The position numbers and the translations under genes are program-made. A stretch of DNA of 64,000 bases from Paramesorhizobium leguminum (GTDB lineage: Bacteria; Pseudomonadota; Alphaproteobacteria; Rhizobiales; Rhizobiaceae), in assembly GCF_003217235.1 (NCBI RefSeq), contig NZ_QJTF01000006.1, forward strand, positions 62,001 to 126,000, written 5' to 3'. A model generated the notes under the pieces. The model saw only the letters and a list, made by a program, of their open reading frames with translations. It was not told the DNA's origin and did no database searches. Below are positions 34,234-44,128 of the stretch, piece after piece (the first letter of the stretch is position 1; the number at the start of each line of letters is the position of its first letter).

Positions 34234-35517
34234 ATGACCATTACCGATTCAAAAGCCTTTCTGGCGTCTCTTTTCAGCGCAGCGGTCGCCGCCGCCGATC
34301 CGGAGCGTGTGATTGCCGCCAATTTGCCACTGAGACCGAAGGGGCGCACCATCGTCATCGGCGCGGGCAAGGGGTCTGCGCAGATGGCGCGGGCGTTCGA
34401 GCGGGCGTGGGAGAGGGCGGGGAACGGGCCGCTCGAAGGGGTGGTGGTGACGCGTTATGGGTATGGCGCGGAATGCCGCGATATCGAGATCATCGAGGCG
34501 GCGCATCCGGTGCCGGACGAGGCGGGGCTTGCCGCCGCCAAGCGCCTTGTCGATGCTGTTTCGGGGCTGACGGCGGACGATCTGGTGGTGGCGCTGATTT
34601 CCGGCGGCGGCTCGGCGCTTCTGCCTGCGCCGCCTGATGGCATGACGCTGGAAGACGAAATCGCCGTCAACAGGTTGTTGCTTGCCTCCGGCGCGCCGAT
34701 CTCGGCGATGAATATCGTGCGCAAGCATCTCTCCACCATCAAGGGCGGCAGGCTTGCCGCAGCCGCCCATCCGGCGAAGGTGGTTTCGCTCATCGTCTCC
34801 GACATACCCGGCGACAATCCGGCCTTTGTCGCCTCGGGGCCGACTGTGCCCGATGCGACGTCGCGCGAGGATGCGCTGAAGGTGATCGAGCGCTACCGGC
34901 TGCAATTGCCTGAAGCCGCGCTTCGGCACTTGCAAAGCGAGGCGGCGAATGCGCCGCGGCCGGACGATCCGCGCTTTTCAGGCCATGAGACGCGGGTGAT
35001 CGCCTCCGCCGCCGTTTCGCTGGAAGCGGCTGCGGTTGAAGCCCGGCGTCAAGGTGTCGAGGCGGTCATCCTCTCCGATGCTGTTCAAGGCGAGGCGCGC
35101 GAGGTGGCGCATGTTCATGCGGCGATTGCCCGGGAGGTGCTGATGAAGGACCGGCCGTTCCGGAAGCCGGTGGTACTGCTTTCCGGTGGCGAAACCACGG
35201 TTACCGTGCGGGGCAAGGGCAAGGGCGGGCGCAATACGGAGTTTCTGCTCTCCTTCGCGCTCGATATAGACGGCACTGAGGGCATCACCGCGCTCGCCGC
35301 CGATACGGATGGTATCGATGGATCGGAGGACAATGCCGGCGCTTTTGCCGACGGCACGACCGCCGCGCGGCTCATCGCGGCGGGGAAGGATGGCGCGGCG
35401 CTGCTGGATGGCAATGACGCCTGGACGGCTTTCGATGCGGTGGGGGATTTGTTTGTTACTGGACCGACGGGGACGAATGTCAATGATTTGCGGGCGGTGT
35501 TGGTGAAGGGCCGCTGA
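34234..35517 (+). CDS. Glycerate 2-kinase, class II (MOFRL family)
   Basis: 427 residues. The N-terminal domain contains [16 protein letters not shown] and [14 protein letters not shown]. The C-terminal MOFRL domain has [27 protein letters not shown] and [17 protein letters not shown]. This family phosphorylates glycerate (GckA/TtuD), used in serine-cycle, glyoxylate or tartrate metabolism. GGGAGG lies before the ATG. A palindromic repeat follows the stop by a few bases. Confidence 0.92.
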   Translation: MTITDSKAFLASLFSAAVAAADPERVIAANLPLRPKGRTIVIGAGKGSAQMARAFERAWERAGNGPLEGVVVTRYGYGAECRDIEIIEAAHPVPDEAGLAAAKRLVDAVSGLTADDLVVALISGGGSALLPAPPDGMTLEDEIAVNRLLLASGAPISAMNIVRKHLSTIKGGRLAAAAHPAKVVSLIVSDIPGDNPAFVASGPTVPDATSREDALKVIERYRLQLPEAALRHLQSEAANAPRPDDPRFSGHETRVIASAAVSLEAAAVEARRQGVEAVILSDAVQGEAREVAHVHAAIAREVLMKDRPFRKPVVLLSGGETTVTVRGKGKGGRNTEFLLSFALDIDGTEGITALAADTDGIDGSEDNAGAFADGTTAARLIAAGKDGAALLDGNDAWTAFDAVGDLFVTGPTGTNVNDLRAVLVKGR

Positions 35518-35524
35518 GCGAATT

Positions 35525-35684
35525 GCCCCTCACCCTTACCCTCTCCCCGCGAGCGGGGCGAGGGGGACATCCACGTTGCCGCCGCCTTCTTCACCCATGG
35601 TGCAGAAGAAGCGAAGACATTCCCACCTCTTCCTTCTCCCCGTGTGCGGGGAGAAGGTGCCGGCAGGCGGATGAGGGGCATTCC
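35525..35684. repeat. Palindromic mini-element, tilS family
   Basis: It begins CCCCTCACCCTTACCCTCTCC and ends ATGAGGGGCATTCC, with two internal CCCCGC/GCGGGG hairpins. It is related to the element in tilS and the one at 42604. It fills the gap between two convergent genes. Confidence 0.8.
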
Positions 35685-35687
35685 ACT

Positions 35688-36542
35688 TCACCCAAACACA
35701 ATCGTCTTATGCCCATTCAGCATCACCCGGCTTTCCAGATGCAGCTTGACGGCGCGGGCTAGCACGCGGGCTTCGATGTCCCGGCCGGTGGCGACGAAAT
35801 CGTCGGCGCTCATGGCGTGGGTCACCCGTTCCGTCTCCTGCTCGACAATCGGCCCTTCGTCCAGATCGGGCGTCACGTAATGGGCGGTAGCGCCAATCAG
35901 CTTGACGCCGCGCTCATGCGCCTGATGGTAGGGCTTTGCCCCCTTGAAAGACGGCAGGAAGGAGTGGTGGATGTTGATTACCTTGCCGTAAAGCCGTTTC
36001 GAGAGATTGTCGGAAAGCACCTGCATGTAGCGAGCCAGAATGACGAGATCGGCGCCGGTTTCCTTGACGAGCGTGATGAGTTTTTCTTCCTGCTCGGCCT
36101 TGTTGTCCTTCGTCACCGGCCAATAATGAAACGGGATGCCTTCCCATTCGGCGGTGCGGCGTGAATCTTCATGGTTGGAGACGATGGCCGCAACTTGCGC
36201 ATTAAGCCAGCCGACGCGGATCTGGTAGAGCAGGTGCAGCAGGGCATGGTCGAACTTCGATACCATGACGATGATCTTCGGCAGTCGCGCCTGATCGACG
36301 ATCGCGGTTTTCATGCCGAAGCGCTCGATCGCAGGCTTGATGCCGCGTTCGATATCATCTTTCGACACGCGGTCAGGCGCGGTAAAAGCGATGCGCATGA
36401 AGAAGCGGTTGGTCTGGCGGTCCCAGAACTGGTTGGACTCAGCGATGTTGGCGCCGATGGCCGCCAGTTCCGTCGTCACCGCCGCTACGATCCCCGGCCC
36501 ATCCTCGCATGAAAGGGTCAATATGTAGGAATGGTCGGCCAT
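35688..36542 (-). CDS. purU: PurU, formyltetrahydrofolate deformylase
   Basis: 284 residues. An N-terminal ACT domain (ILTLSCEDGPGIVAAVTTEL, about 5-85) precedes a formyltransferase-like domain. The catalytic set is visible as ...YMQVLSDNLS, NIHHSFLPSFKGAKPY (Asn-His) and DLDEGPIVEQ (Asp). PurU releases formate from 10-formyl-THF and balances one-carbon pools. Length and order are normal. Confidence 0.95.
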   Translation of the reverse strand: MADHSYILTLSCEDGPGIVAAVTTELAAIGANIAESNQFWDRQTNRFFMRIAFTAPDRVSKDDIERGIKPAIERFGMKTAIVDQARLPKIIVMVSKFDHALLHLLYQIRVGWLNAQVAAIVSNHEDSRRTAEWEGIPFHYWPVTKDNKAEQEEKLITLVKETGADLVILARYMQVLSDNLSKRLYGKVINIHHSFLPSFKGAKPYHQAHERGVKLIGATAHYVTPDLDEGPIVEQETERVTHAMSADDFVATGRDIEARVLARAVKLHLESRVMLNGHKTIVFG

Positions 36543-36711
36543 GGGTCCTCCGGATACGCAGACTTTGCTTGGGTCACAATAGTTCGGGCGGGTGAATCGC
36601 GTTGCCGCAAAAGCGAAGCGGGACGGTCGCTTTTGGGCGTTGGGTTACAGAGGAACGGTGCCGGCTGCAAGCTTCCACGAAAAAGCAAACTGTCTTGGGC
36701 TAAACACAAAA

Positions 36712-36730
36712 CATGACTTGCGCTATCATG
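36712..36730. promoter_or_regulatory. Candidate RirA iron-responsive operator before exbB
   Basis: CATGA-CTTGCGCTA-TCATG contains TGA-N9-TCA, the loose form of the rhizobial IRO box. exbBD-tonB genes are frequent iron-regulated targets. The spacing to the start is 53 nt. Confidence 0.42.
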
Positions 36731-36783
36731 TTATTGTTGGTTAAGAGTTTCCGCAAAATCTAGAGATCGAAGAGGCGCGAGAC

Positions 36784-37701
36784 ATGTTCAAGGCGAAGCT
36801 CATTGCGGCATTCGGGTGCTTGGCGATCATCTTACTTCCGATGGCCGTTTCAGCACAAACGGAACCGGTAGCGCAACAGCCTGATATCACTGCCCCCGCG
36901 CAATCTACCGCGCCAGCCGCGCAGCCTGCGCCCTTCCAGGCTCAGCCCATGGCGACCGCCGGGGACGAGGGCGTGAAGATCGAGTTGCCGCATGATCTCT
37001 CGCCTTGGGGCATGTTCATGGCAGCCGACTGGGTGGTGAAGGGCGTCATGCTCGGCCTTGCCTTTGCCTCGCTCGTCACATGGACTGTCTGGCTCGCCAA
37101 GTCGCTGGAGCTTGCCGGCGCGCGGGTGATGGCCAAGCGGGCGCTGAAGGAAATCACCGAGGCGAGAAGTCTCAACGACGCCTTTCGCGCGCTGCATGCC
37201 AGGAAGGGCACGGGCGCGTTGCTGGTGCGCGCGGCGGAAGAGGAAGTGCGGCTTTCAGCAGGCGCGGTCAAGGGCCATGGCGAAGGGCTGAAGGAACGCG
37301 TCGCCTCGCGCCTTTCGCGCATCGAGGCGGCTGCCGGGCGGCGCATGTCGAAGGGCACCGGCATGTTGGCCACCATCGGCTCCACCGCGCCATTCGTTGG
37401 CCTTTTCGGCACGGTCTGGGGCATCATGAATTCGTTCATCGGCATTTCGGAGGCGCAGACGACCAATCTCGCCGTTGTCGCGCCGGGCATCGCGGAAGCG
37501 CTGCTCGCAACCGCCATCGGGCTTGTCGCGGCTATCCCGGCGGTGGTGATCTACAACGTTTTTGCCCGTTCGATCACCGGGTACCGCCAGCTTCTGGCCG
37601 ATGCGTCGGCGGGCATTGAGCGCCTGGTGAGCCGCGATGTCGATTTCCGCGCTGCTGGCATGATGCCTGCGGCACACGAGGTTCGGGCGGCGGCGGAGTA
37701 A
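36784..37701 (+). CDS. exbB: ExbB, TonB-system proton channel subunit
   Basis: 305 residues with a signal-like N-terminus and a Pro/Gln/Ala-rich extension (to about 65), common in alphaproteobacterial ExbB. Three membrane helices follow: [42 protein letters not shown] and [22 protein letters not shown]. ExbB with ExbD uses the proton gradient to drive TonB and import of iron complexes. exbD starts 5 nt after the stop. Confidence 0.94.
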   Translation: MFKAKLIAAFGCLAIILLPMAVSAQTEPVAQQPDITAPAQSTAPAAQPAPFQAQPMATAGDEGVKIELPHDLSPWGMFMAADWVVKGVMLGLAFASLVTWTVWLAKSLELAGARVMAKRALKEITEARSLNDAFRALHARKGTGALLVRAAEEEVRLSAGAVKGHGEGLKERVASRLSRIEAAAGRRMSKGTGMLATIGSTAPFVGLFGTVWGIMNSFIGISEAQTTNLAVVAPGIAEALLATAIGLVAAIPAVVIYNVFARSITGYRQLLADASAGIERLVSRDVDFRAAGMMPAAHEVRAAAE

Positions 37702-37706
37702 GGGCG

Positions 37707-38162
37707 ATGGCTGCAAGGATACGCGAAGGCGGCGGCGACGATCTGGAGGAGAACCACGAGATCAACGTGACGCCCTTCATCGACGTCATGCTGGTGCTCC
37801 TGATCATTTTCATGGTGGCGGCGCCGCTCGCCACCGTCGATATCAATGTCGATCTGCCGGCTTCCGCGGCAACGCCGCAGCCGCGACCGGACAAGCCGCT
37901 TTATGTGACATTGAAGCAGGATCTGTCGCTCAATGTCGGCAATGATGCCGCGACGCGGGAGACGCTGGGGGCGACGCTGGATCGCCTGTCGCAGAACAAC
38001 AAGGATACCCGCATTTTCCTGCGCGCCGACAAGGCGGTGGGCTATGGCGAGTTGATGAATGTGATGAATGCGCTGCGTCAGGCGGGCTATCTGAAAATAG
38101 CGCTGGTGGGGCTTGAGACCCTCCCCACCGCGCCCGCAGGGGGAGGAGCCACCGCGCCATGA
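37707..38162 (+). CDS. exbD: ExbD, TonB-system subunit
   Basis: 151 residues. The hallmark NVTPFIDVMLVLLIIFMVAAPL has the single membrane helix and the functional Asp. The periplasmic domain includes KPLYVTLKQDLSLNVG and FLRADKAVGYGELMNVMNALR. Its stop overlaps the tonB start (ATGA), so all three genes form one operon. Confidence 0.94.
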   Translation: MAARIREGGGDDLEENHEINVTPFIDVMLVLLIIFMVAAPLATVDINVDLPASAATPQPRPDKPLYVTLKQDLSLNVGNDAATRETLGATLDRLSQNNKDTRIFLRADKAVGYGELMNVMNALRQAGYLKIALVGLETLPTAPAGGGATAP

Positions 38163-39073
38163 CCGCTTACCCCCCTGAATTGCCGCAAGGCCACCCCCCG
38201 ATTCCACCCCAATCCCCCGATCCGCAGCGCACGGGCTGGCGTGATGCGGCGCTCTGGGGCGGGGCAGGACTTGTCATGCTGATAGCGCATGGCGCGGGTG
38301 CTTATGCGCTCCGCGAATTGCAGCCTGTTGCGCAGACAGACGGCGCGGCGCCCCCGGCCATCATGATGGAACTCGCGCCGGAGCCGATGGCGCCCATCGC
38401 GGAAGAAGCCCCCGCGCTGGTGCCTGAGGAGGAGACGGAGGAAGCCTCGGAAGAAGCGATAGAGCCCGAGCCTGATGTGGTCGAGCCGGTCGAGGAACTG
38501 CAGCCGGAAACGCCGCCGCAGGAGATCGCGCAGGCGGAGCCGGTTCCGGAGATCGAGCAGCCAGAGATGGAGCCGGTCCCCGACGTTGTGGAGACGGAAA
38601 AGCCGGAAGTGGTCGCGCCGAAACCGGTTGAGAAGCCGAAGGTGATCGAAAAGCCGAAGCAGGAAAAGCCGAAGGTTGTCGAGAAGGCCAAGCCGAAGAA
38701 GGTAGAAAAGCCCAAGCCGGTAAAGAAGCAGGCCGCCGCGCCGCAGGTGGATGCGACGGAGGGGGCGAAGGTTGCGGCGAACCGGAATAGCGAGACCGCT
38801 GGCAGTTCGGGTGCAGAATCCAAAAGATGGCAGGCCAAGGTTTTTGCCCACCTCAAACGATATGCCAAACGCCACGCGCCGGAAATTACGGGCAGGGTTT
38901 TTATAAATTTCAGCTTTGATTCTTTGGGTAATGTGCTTTCGGTGCGCGCGTCATCTAAAGATCCGGCCCTTGATAAGGTCGTGGAAGGAATCGTACGCCG
39001 GGCCTCACCCATTGCAGCACCGCCGCCGGCGGTCACAGGGCGGGCGTTTGCTGTTCCTTTCGAGTTTAAGTAA
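38159..39073 (+). CDS. tonB: TonB, energy transducer
   Basis: 304 residues. One N-terminal membrane helix (WGGAGLVMLIAHGAGAYAL, about 32-50). A long Glu/Pro- and Lys/Pro-rich spacer (about 60-200; EPEPDVVEPVEE, KPKVIEKPKQEKPK) and a C-terminal TonB domain (WQAKVFAHLKRYAKRH, GRVFINFSFDSLGNVLSV) follow. It carries energy from ExbBD to outer-membrane receptors; none is encoded nearby. The repetitive spacer creates open frames on the other strand that are not genes. Confidence 0.93.
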   Translation: MTAYPPELPQGHPPIPPQSPDPQRTGWRDAALWGGAGLVMLIAHGAGAYALRELQPVAQTDGAAPPAIMMELAPEPMAPIAEEAPALVPEEETEEASEEAIEPEPDVVEPVEELQPETPPQEIAQAEPVPEIEQPEMEPVPDVVETEKPEVVAPKPVEKPKVIEKPKQEKPKVVEKAKPKKVEKPKPVKKQAAAPQVDATEGAKVAANRNSETAGSSGAESKRWQAKVFAHLKRYAKRHAPEITGRVFINFSFDSLGNVLSVRASSKDPALDKVVEGIVRRASPIAAPPPAVTGRAFAVPFEFK

Positions 39074-39109
39074 AGGCACGGTAGCTGATAACAGCACTCA
39101 GCGCCATAA

Positions 39110-39271
39110 CACCCCCCTCTGCCTTGCCAGGCATCTCCCCCTCAAGGGGGGAGATTGGCTGACACAGCCCGTCCGGCTTCTTCTGCGACATTTGCGATTG
39201 GTACTGAGCGTCTATGAAGGCGTAATCTCCCCCCTTGAGGGGGAGATGGCTGGCAAGCCAGAGGGGGGTGA
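39110..39271. repeat. Palindromic mini-element, second type
   Basis: Outer arms CCCCCCTCTGCCTTGCC and GGCAAGCCAGAGGGGGG, each with an inner hairpin ATCTCCCCC...GGGGGAGAT. It fills the 231-base gap between the tonB and macB stop codons, and no gene is visible in that gap. Confidence 0.78.
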
Positions 39272-39304
39272 GAGGAAGCGCGCCAGTGCTTTTCGTTAAA
39301 TCAC

Positions 39305-41245
39305 CTACTCCGACGACAACGCCACCGCAGGCTGCAGCCTCGATGCCTTTCGCGCCGGCAGGAAGCCGAAGATAAGCCCCGTCGCAAAAGCGCAGGCGAA
39401 GGCGAGGGCTACCGGGCCGATGCTGAATTCGATCGGGGCGCCGAGATAGCGGGCGAGGACGCCGATGCCGAGGCCCAGCGCTACGCCGAGCGCGCCGCCG
39501 ATGGCCGAGACGGTGAGTGCTTCCGTGATGAACTGGATAAGGATGTCTCGCCTGCGGGCGCCGGTCGCCATGCGGACGCCGATCTCGCGGGTGCGTTCGG
39601 TCACGCTGACGAGCATGATATTCATGACGCCGATGCCGCCGACGAGCAGCGAAATGGCCGCCACGGAACCGAGAAAAAGCGTCATCGTGTTCGACGTTTC
39701 GGTCACCGCCTCGCGGATGGAGGACATGTTGGTGATCATCGTGTCGTCGGCATTGTGCCTGGTGTCGAGCAGCGCCTGGATTTGATCTTGGGTAGCGTTG
39801 ATCAGGCTCCCGTCCTTGACCTGCACGGTGATGGTGCGCACATGCTTGTTGCCGAACAGCCGCAGATTGGCGGTGGAGAGCGGCAGGATGATCACATCGT
39901 CCTGGTCGTTGCCGCCGGGGCCGGCGCCCTTCGATTCCATCACGCCGATGATCTGGAACGGGATCTTCTGCACGAGGACATATTTGCCGATGGGATCGGC
40001 GCCATCGGGGAACAGCGTCTTTGCCACCGTCGTTCCCAGAACGGCAACCGGCGCATAGGTGGAGACGTCTTGCTGGTTGATGAAATCGCCGCGTTCCACC
40101 TTCCACGATTTCGCTGTGGTGAAGGCGGGAATCGTGCCGTCGGCCTGCGATTGATAATCGACATTGCCATAGCGCAACGTCACCGCTCCCGTAACCTCAG
40201 GTACGGCGGCAGCGACATTGGGCAATTCCGCAATGGCGTCCGCGTCCTCCGGCACGAGCGTGACGATGGAGCCAGACCCTCGGAAGTTGGCCATGCTGGG
40301 GCGGATCAGCAGAAGATCGGATCCCATCGCGTTGATGCGGTCGAGGATGGATTTCTGCGCACCCGAGCCGATGGCGAGCATGGCGACGACGGAGCTGACG
40401 CCTATGATGATGCCGAGCAGGGTCAGGATGGTGCGGAAGAGATTGGCGCGAAGCGCCCGCAAAGCCATTTTCACCGCTTCGGTAAAATCCGCGATTGCCG
40501 CCACGCCGCCGTTTGAAACCTGCTTCAGTTTTTCCGACGCGACCTCATTAGGAGCCCGGCGCTTGGTGCGGTCGGACAGGATATGCCCGTCGCGGATTTC
40601 GATCAGGCGGTCTGCCTGTTCGGCGACTTCCCGCGCATGGGTGATGACGATGATGGTATGACCCTCGGTGTGCATCGAGCGCAGGAGCGCCATAACTTCC
40701 TCGCCGCTCTGGCTATCGAGGGCGCCAGTCGGCTCGTCGGCAAGGATGATGCGGCCGCCATTCATCAGTGCGCGGGCGATGGAGACGCGCTGCTGCTGTC
40801 CGCCGGAAAGCTGGCTCGGGCGATGGTCCAGCCGGTCGCCAAGCCTCAGCGACGTCAAAAGCTCCGCGGCGCGGGCCTGGCGCTCAGCGGCGGGAGTGCC
40901 GGCATAGATGGCCGGAACCTCGACATTCTCCTGCGCGGTGGAGGTGGCGATGAGATTGTAGCTCTGGAAGACGAAGCCGAAGGTGCGGCGACGCAAGGCG
41001 GCCAGTTCGTCGGCTTCGAGGCCAGATATGTCTTCGCCATCGAGCAGGTAATGGCCGCCGGTGGCGCTGTCGAGGCAGCCCAGAATGTTCATCAGCGTCG
41101 ATTTGCCGGAGCCCGACGCGCCCATGATGGCGACAAACTCGCCTGCCTCGATATCGAGCGAGATCCCGTGCAGCACCTCGACCGAGAGATCGCCGTTGAA
41201 ATAGGTCTTGCTGATGTTCTCCAGCCGGATGAGCGGGGCGGTCAT
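39305..41245 (-). CDS. macB: MacB-type ABC exporter, ATPase-permease
   Basis: 646 residues. ABC domain (1-230): Walker [10 protein letters not shown], signature [15 protein letters not shown], Walker [14 protein letters not shown]. It is followed by a membrane helix at about 272, a large periplasmic MacB_PCD domain ([20 protein letters not shown]), and three C-terminal helices with the FtsX fold. It works with MacA and an outer-membrane channel to export lipoproteins, peptides or macrolides. The start is 2 nt after the macA stop. Confidence 0.92.
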   Translation of the reverse strand: MTAPLIRLENISKTYFNGDLSVEVLHGISLDIEAGEFVAIMGASGSGKSTLMNILGCLDSATGGHYLLDGEDISGLEADELAALRRRTFGFVFQSYNLIATSTAQENVEVPAIYAGTPAAERQARAAELLTSLRLGDRLDHRPSQLSGGQQQRVSIARALMNGGRIILADEPTGALDSQSGEEVMALLRSMHTEGHTIIVITHAREVAEQADRLIEIRDGHILSDRTKRRAPNEVASEKLKQVSNGGVAAIADFTEAVKMALRALRANLFRTILTLLGIIIGVSSVVAMLAIGSGAQKSILDRINAMGSDLLLIRPSMANFRGSGSIVTLVPEDADAIAELPNVAAAVPEVTGAVTLRYGNVDYQSQADGTIPAFTTAKSWKVERGDFINQQDVSTYAPVAVLGTTVAKTLFPDGADPIGKYVLVQKIPFQIIGVMESKGAGPGGNDQDDVIILPLSTANLRLFGNKHVRTITVQVKDGSLINATQDQIQALLDTRHNADDTMITNMSSIREAVTETSNTMTLFLGSVAAISLLVGGIGVMNIMLVSVTERTREIGVRMATGARRRDILIQFITEALTVSAIGGALGVALGLGIGVLARYLGAPIEFSIGPVALAFACAFATGLIFGFLPARKASRLQPAVALSSE

Positions 41246-41247
41246 GC

Positions 41248-42498
41248 TCAGAACATCCGCATGCGCATGCCGCGCGAATTGCCGCCTTGTCCGCGCGCTG
41301 CTGCGCCCGCATCCGTGGTCACGATTACGCGGTCGCCTTCCTTGAGGCCGCTTTTGACCTCAGCCTGGACGCGGTTGCGGAGGCCTATCTCGACAACGCG
41401 CTCTTCGGTGCCGCCCAATGCGCTGACGACTTTCACGGTCGTTTGCGGCTTGCCATCCGGTCCGGGCCTGGTGCTGAGGGCGGCGGTGGGCACGAGCAGG
41501 ACATTCCTGGCCTCGCCAATAACGAAGTAAACCTGCGCGCTCATATCGACCATCAGTTCGCCATCGGGGTTGGGCGCATCGAAAAGGGCGTAATAGAGCA
41601 CGACATTGTTGGTGGTGTCGGGCTTTGGCTTGATCTGGCGCAACGTGCCGGTAAAGCGTTTGCCCGGCTGGCCGAGCAGGGTGAAGTAGCCCGGCATCCC
41701 AACCCTCAGCTTGCCGACATCGGCTTCGGATACCTGCGCCTCCACTGTCATGGTCGAGAGATCGGCGACGGTGACGATGGTTGGGGTCGACTGGTTGGCA
41801 TTGAGCGTTTCGCCCTCCTTTGCCGACTGGTCCACGACGGTGCCGTCCATCGGCGTGTAAATCTTTGCGTAGCCGAGATCGACCTTGTCGCCCGCAAGCT
41901 GGGCTTCCTGCTTGCTGATTTGCGCTTGAAGCCCCTTCACGTCGGCTTCGGCGGCGGCAAGATCGGCAACGGCTTGATCGACGGTGGCCTGGCTGACGCC
42001 ACGCGTCGCCAACAGCGCTTTCTGTCGCGCCGCATTGGCGCGCTTCAGCACAAGCTGGGCTTGCTTGCTCTGGAGCTGGGCCTTGAGATTATCGAGCTCC
42101 GCACTGCTGATCGCCACCTTGGTTTCGATCGAGCGGGGGTCGATCTCGGCGATGAGCTGGTTTTGCTTTACCTTGTCGCCGACCTCGACCAGAACCGATT
42201 TGAGCTGGCCGGAAACCTGCGCCCCGACATTGACATCCTTGACCGGCTTCAACTTGCCCACGGCGGTAACCGCATTTTCGATATCGCCACGCGTCACCGG
42301 CTCGGTGAGGTAGGTCGCGCTTGGCTCATTTCCCATGCGGGGAGAAAGGGCGAGGCCGATGCCCGCCGCCAGCACAACCGCCAGCGCCAGCCACGGCCAG
42401 ATGCGCCGCCGCCGCTTGCGGCGGGTGGTCATGCTGCCTGGAAACATCGTGGCTTGCGCCGGTTTCTTGTCATTGGGCTGAGGAGTGGTATGGGGCAT
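41248..42498 (-). CDS. macA: MacA-type membrane fusion protein
   Basis: 416 residues. A basic N-terminus and one membrane helix ([19 protein letters not shown], about 33-51) precede the lipoyl/hairpin/barrel layout of periplasmic adaptors. The coiled-coil hairpin has [21 protein letters not shown]. The barrel includes [20 protein letters not shown]. It partners MacB, encoded immediately downstream. No TolC-like gene is in the window. Confidence 0.92.
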   Translation of the reverse strand: MPHTTPQPNDKKPAQATMFPGSMTTRRKRRRRIWPWLALAVVLAAGIGLALSPRMGNEPSATYLTEPVTRGDIENAVTAVGKLKPVKDVNVGAQVSGQLKSVLVEVGDKVKQNQLIAEIDPRSIETKVAISSAELDNLKAQLQSKQAQLVLKRANAARQKALLATRGVSQATVDQAVADLAAAEADVKGLQAQISKQEAQLAGDKVDLGYAKIYTPMDGTVVDQSAKEGETLNANQSTPTIVTVADLSTMTVEAQVSEADVGKLRVGMPGYFTLLGQPGKRFTGTLRQIKPKPDTTNNVVLYYALFDAPNPDGELMVDMSAQVYFVIGEARNVLLVPTAALSTRPGPDGKPQTTVKVVSALGGTEERVVEIGLRNRVQAEVKSGLKEGDRVIVTTDAGAAARGQGGNSRGMRMRMF

Positions 42499-42603
42499 TT
42501 ATGGGATTACCGTTACGATCAAGCGCAAATCAAAAAACATGATCCGCCAAGCCATATGTATGGCGGATGAACTGAAATCATACTTACAAATTGTTAAGAT
42601 GAA

Positions 42604-42726
42604 GAATGCCCCTCATCCGCCTACCGGCACCTTCTCCCCGTGAAGAACGGGGAGAAGGAAGACGCGGCGACGTCAATGCCCCCCTCTCCCCGTTTTTACG
42701 GGGAGAGGGTAAGGGTGAGGGGCAAT
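42604..42726. repeat. Palindromic mini-element, tilS family
   Basis: GAATGCCCCTCATCC at the left and GGGTAAGGGTGAGGGGC at the right, with internal CTCCCCGT/ACGGGGAG hairpins. It ends 8 nt before the dut stop codon region. Confidence 0.8.
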
Positions 42727-42734
42727 TTGCCGTC

Positions 42735-43214
42735 TCAGGCCGTGCCGGTAGAGCCGAAACCGCCTGTTCCCCGCGCGGTGTCGCCGGCGCTCTCGCGCTC
42801 CTCGACGATTGCCCGCGCCACCGGCGCGATGACCGCCTGGGCAATGCGCATGCCGCGCTCGATGCGGAAATCATCGTCACCCAGATTGATAAGCAGCACC
42901 TTGATCTCGCCCCGATAATCGGAATCGATTGTGCCGGGGGTGTTGAGGCAGGTGATGCCGTGCTTGAAGGCGAGCCCTGAGCGCGGCCTGATCTGCGCCT
43001 CGTAACCGGCGGGCAATTCGAAGACGACCCCGGTGGGAACCAGCGCGCGGCGACCGGGCAGAAGCACGATCTGCCGGTCTTCCGGAACAGCGGCGCGCAA
43101 ATCCAGCCCGGCCGAGCCGGCGGTTTCATACGAAGGGAGTTCAAGGCCCTCACCATGCGCAAGACGCACGATGCCGAGACGCGGAGCGGAATGGGGTTCT
43201 GGCAGAGTAGACAT
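42735..43214 (-). CDS. dut: Dut, deoxyuridine triphosphatase
   Basis: 159 residues from ATG 43214 (AAAGGG upstream). The five dUTPase motifs are seen: [48 protein letters not shown] and the C-terminal [10 protein letters not shown]. The catalytic Asp is in GTIDSDYRG. It removes dUTP and supplies dUMP for dTTP. Confidence 0.95.
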   Translation of the reverse strand: MSTLPEPHSAPRLGIVRLAHGEGLELPSYETAGSAGLDLRAAVPEDRQIVLLPGRRALVPTGVVFELPAGYEAQIRPRSGLAFKHGITCLNTPGTIDSDYRGEIKVLLINLGDDDFRIERGMRIAQAVIAPVARAIVEERESAGDTARGTGGFGSTGTA

Positions 43215-43275
43215 GGGGGACCCTTTCACCACCGGAGTAAATCATTGATCTCAATAAGGGCGCAATAAAGGATCG

Positions 43276-43746
43276 CTAACGGATTTCCAATGGCACGATG
43301 GTCGTTTCCTTGATCTCCTCCATGACGAAGGAGGCGGAGACATCGGAAAGCGGCATTTTGGCTATGAGGCGTTGATAAAGCCGGTCATAGGCTTTCACAT
43401 CGGCCACGCGGGCGCGCAGCACATAATCGAGATCGCCGGTCATGCGATAGGCGCCGACGATTTCCGGCAGCGTGGCGACGGCCTCACGGAAGCGCTTCAG
43501 CCAGTCCGGATCGTGGTTCGAAGTCCGCACCAGAATGAAGACGGAAAGGCCGAGGCCGACGCGGTCCGCATCGACAAGAGCCACGCGGCCGGTGATGACG
43601 CCTTCCTCCTCCAGCCGCTTCACGCGCCGCCAGCAGGCATTGCGGGAAAGATTCACGCGCTCCGAAAGCGCATCCACTGACAGGGTTCCGTCGCGTTGCA
43701 GTTCGGCGAGGATTCTCCGGTCGAGTTCATCGAGTTCTATGGCCAT
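43276..43746 (-). CDS. Lrp/AsnC-family regulator
   Basis: 156 residues from ATG 43746 (AIELDELDRRILAELQRDG). HTH: VDALSERVNLSRNACWRRVKRLEEEGVI. The ligand-binding RAM domain ends EEIKETTIVPLE. Such proteins regulate amino-acid genes in response to their ligand. An inverted repeat TTGGGA-N6-TCCCAA at 43748 sits directly before the start, and a further TTGGGA at 43790, suggesting autoregulation and control of the divergent gene. Confidence 0.9.
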   Translation of the reverse strand: MAIELDELDRRILAELQRDGTLSVDALSERVNLSRNACWRRVKRLEEEGVITGRVALVDADRVGLGLSVFILVRTSNHDPDWLKRFREAVATLPEIVGAYRMTGDLDYVLRARVADVKAYDRLYQRLIAKMPLSDVSASFVMEEIKETTIVPLEIR

Positions 43747-43747
43747 G

Positions 43748-43765
43748 TTGGGATGATTGTCCCAA
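43748..43765. promoter_or_regulatory. Candidate Lrp-type operator
   Basis: TTGGGA and TCCCAA with a 6-nt spacer, adjoining the Lrp start; a second half-site TTGGGA lies at 43790-43795. Confidence 0.45.
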
Positions 43766-43852
43766 ATCAAGGCTGATATCAAGGATAAATTGGGACGAAT
43801 TGCGGAGGTTAGGCGCTAGACTGTGTGAGAGATATCAATGGGGAGAATAGCC

Positions 43853-44095
43853 ATGACAAACCGCATCACACATCTTTTCACCGACCACCCGGCATCCGTC
43901 GACGAGAGCTATTTCGAGCACATGGCCTTTGCCGCAAGCTTTTCGGCGAAGCTCTTCGCCGCCGCCTGTGCTGCGATAATCCACGCATTTCTGCCTTTCC
44001 TGTTTGAAACGACGGCGAGCCGGATCGTGCGTGAGCTTTACGAGCGGACGCATAACCGGGGCACGGCGAACGCCGGCTTGCGCCAGACGAACTAG
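43853..44095 (+). CDS. DUF6356-like small protein
   Basis: 80 residues from ATG 43853, preceded by GGGGAG. The start TNRITHLFTDHPASVDESYFEHMAFAASF fits the DUF6356 pattern, with one hydrophobic helix (SAKLFAAACAAIIHAFLPFLF). The function is unknown. It is divergent from the Lrp gene, which may control it. Confidence 0.72.
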   Translation: MTNRITHLFTDHPASVDESYFEHMAFAASFSAKLFAAACAAIIHAFLPFLFETTASRIVRELYERTHNRGTANAGLRQTN

Positions 44096-44128
44096 GGCAA
44101 GGCGACATCAATTTAAAAAATGAGGTGC

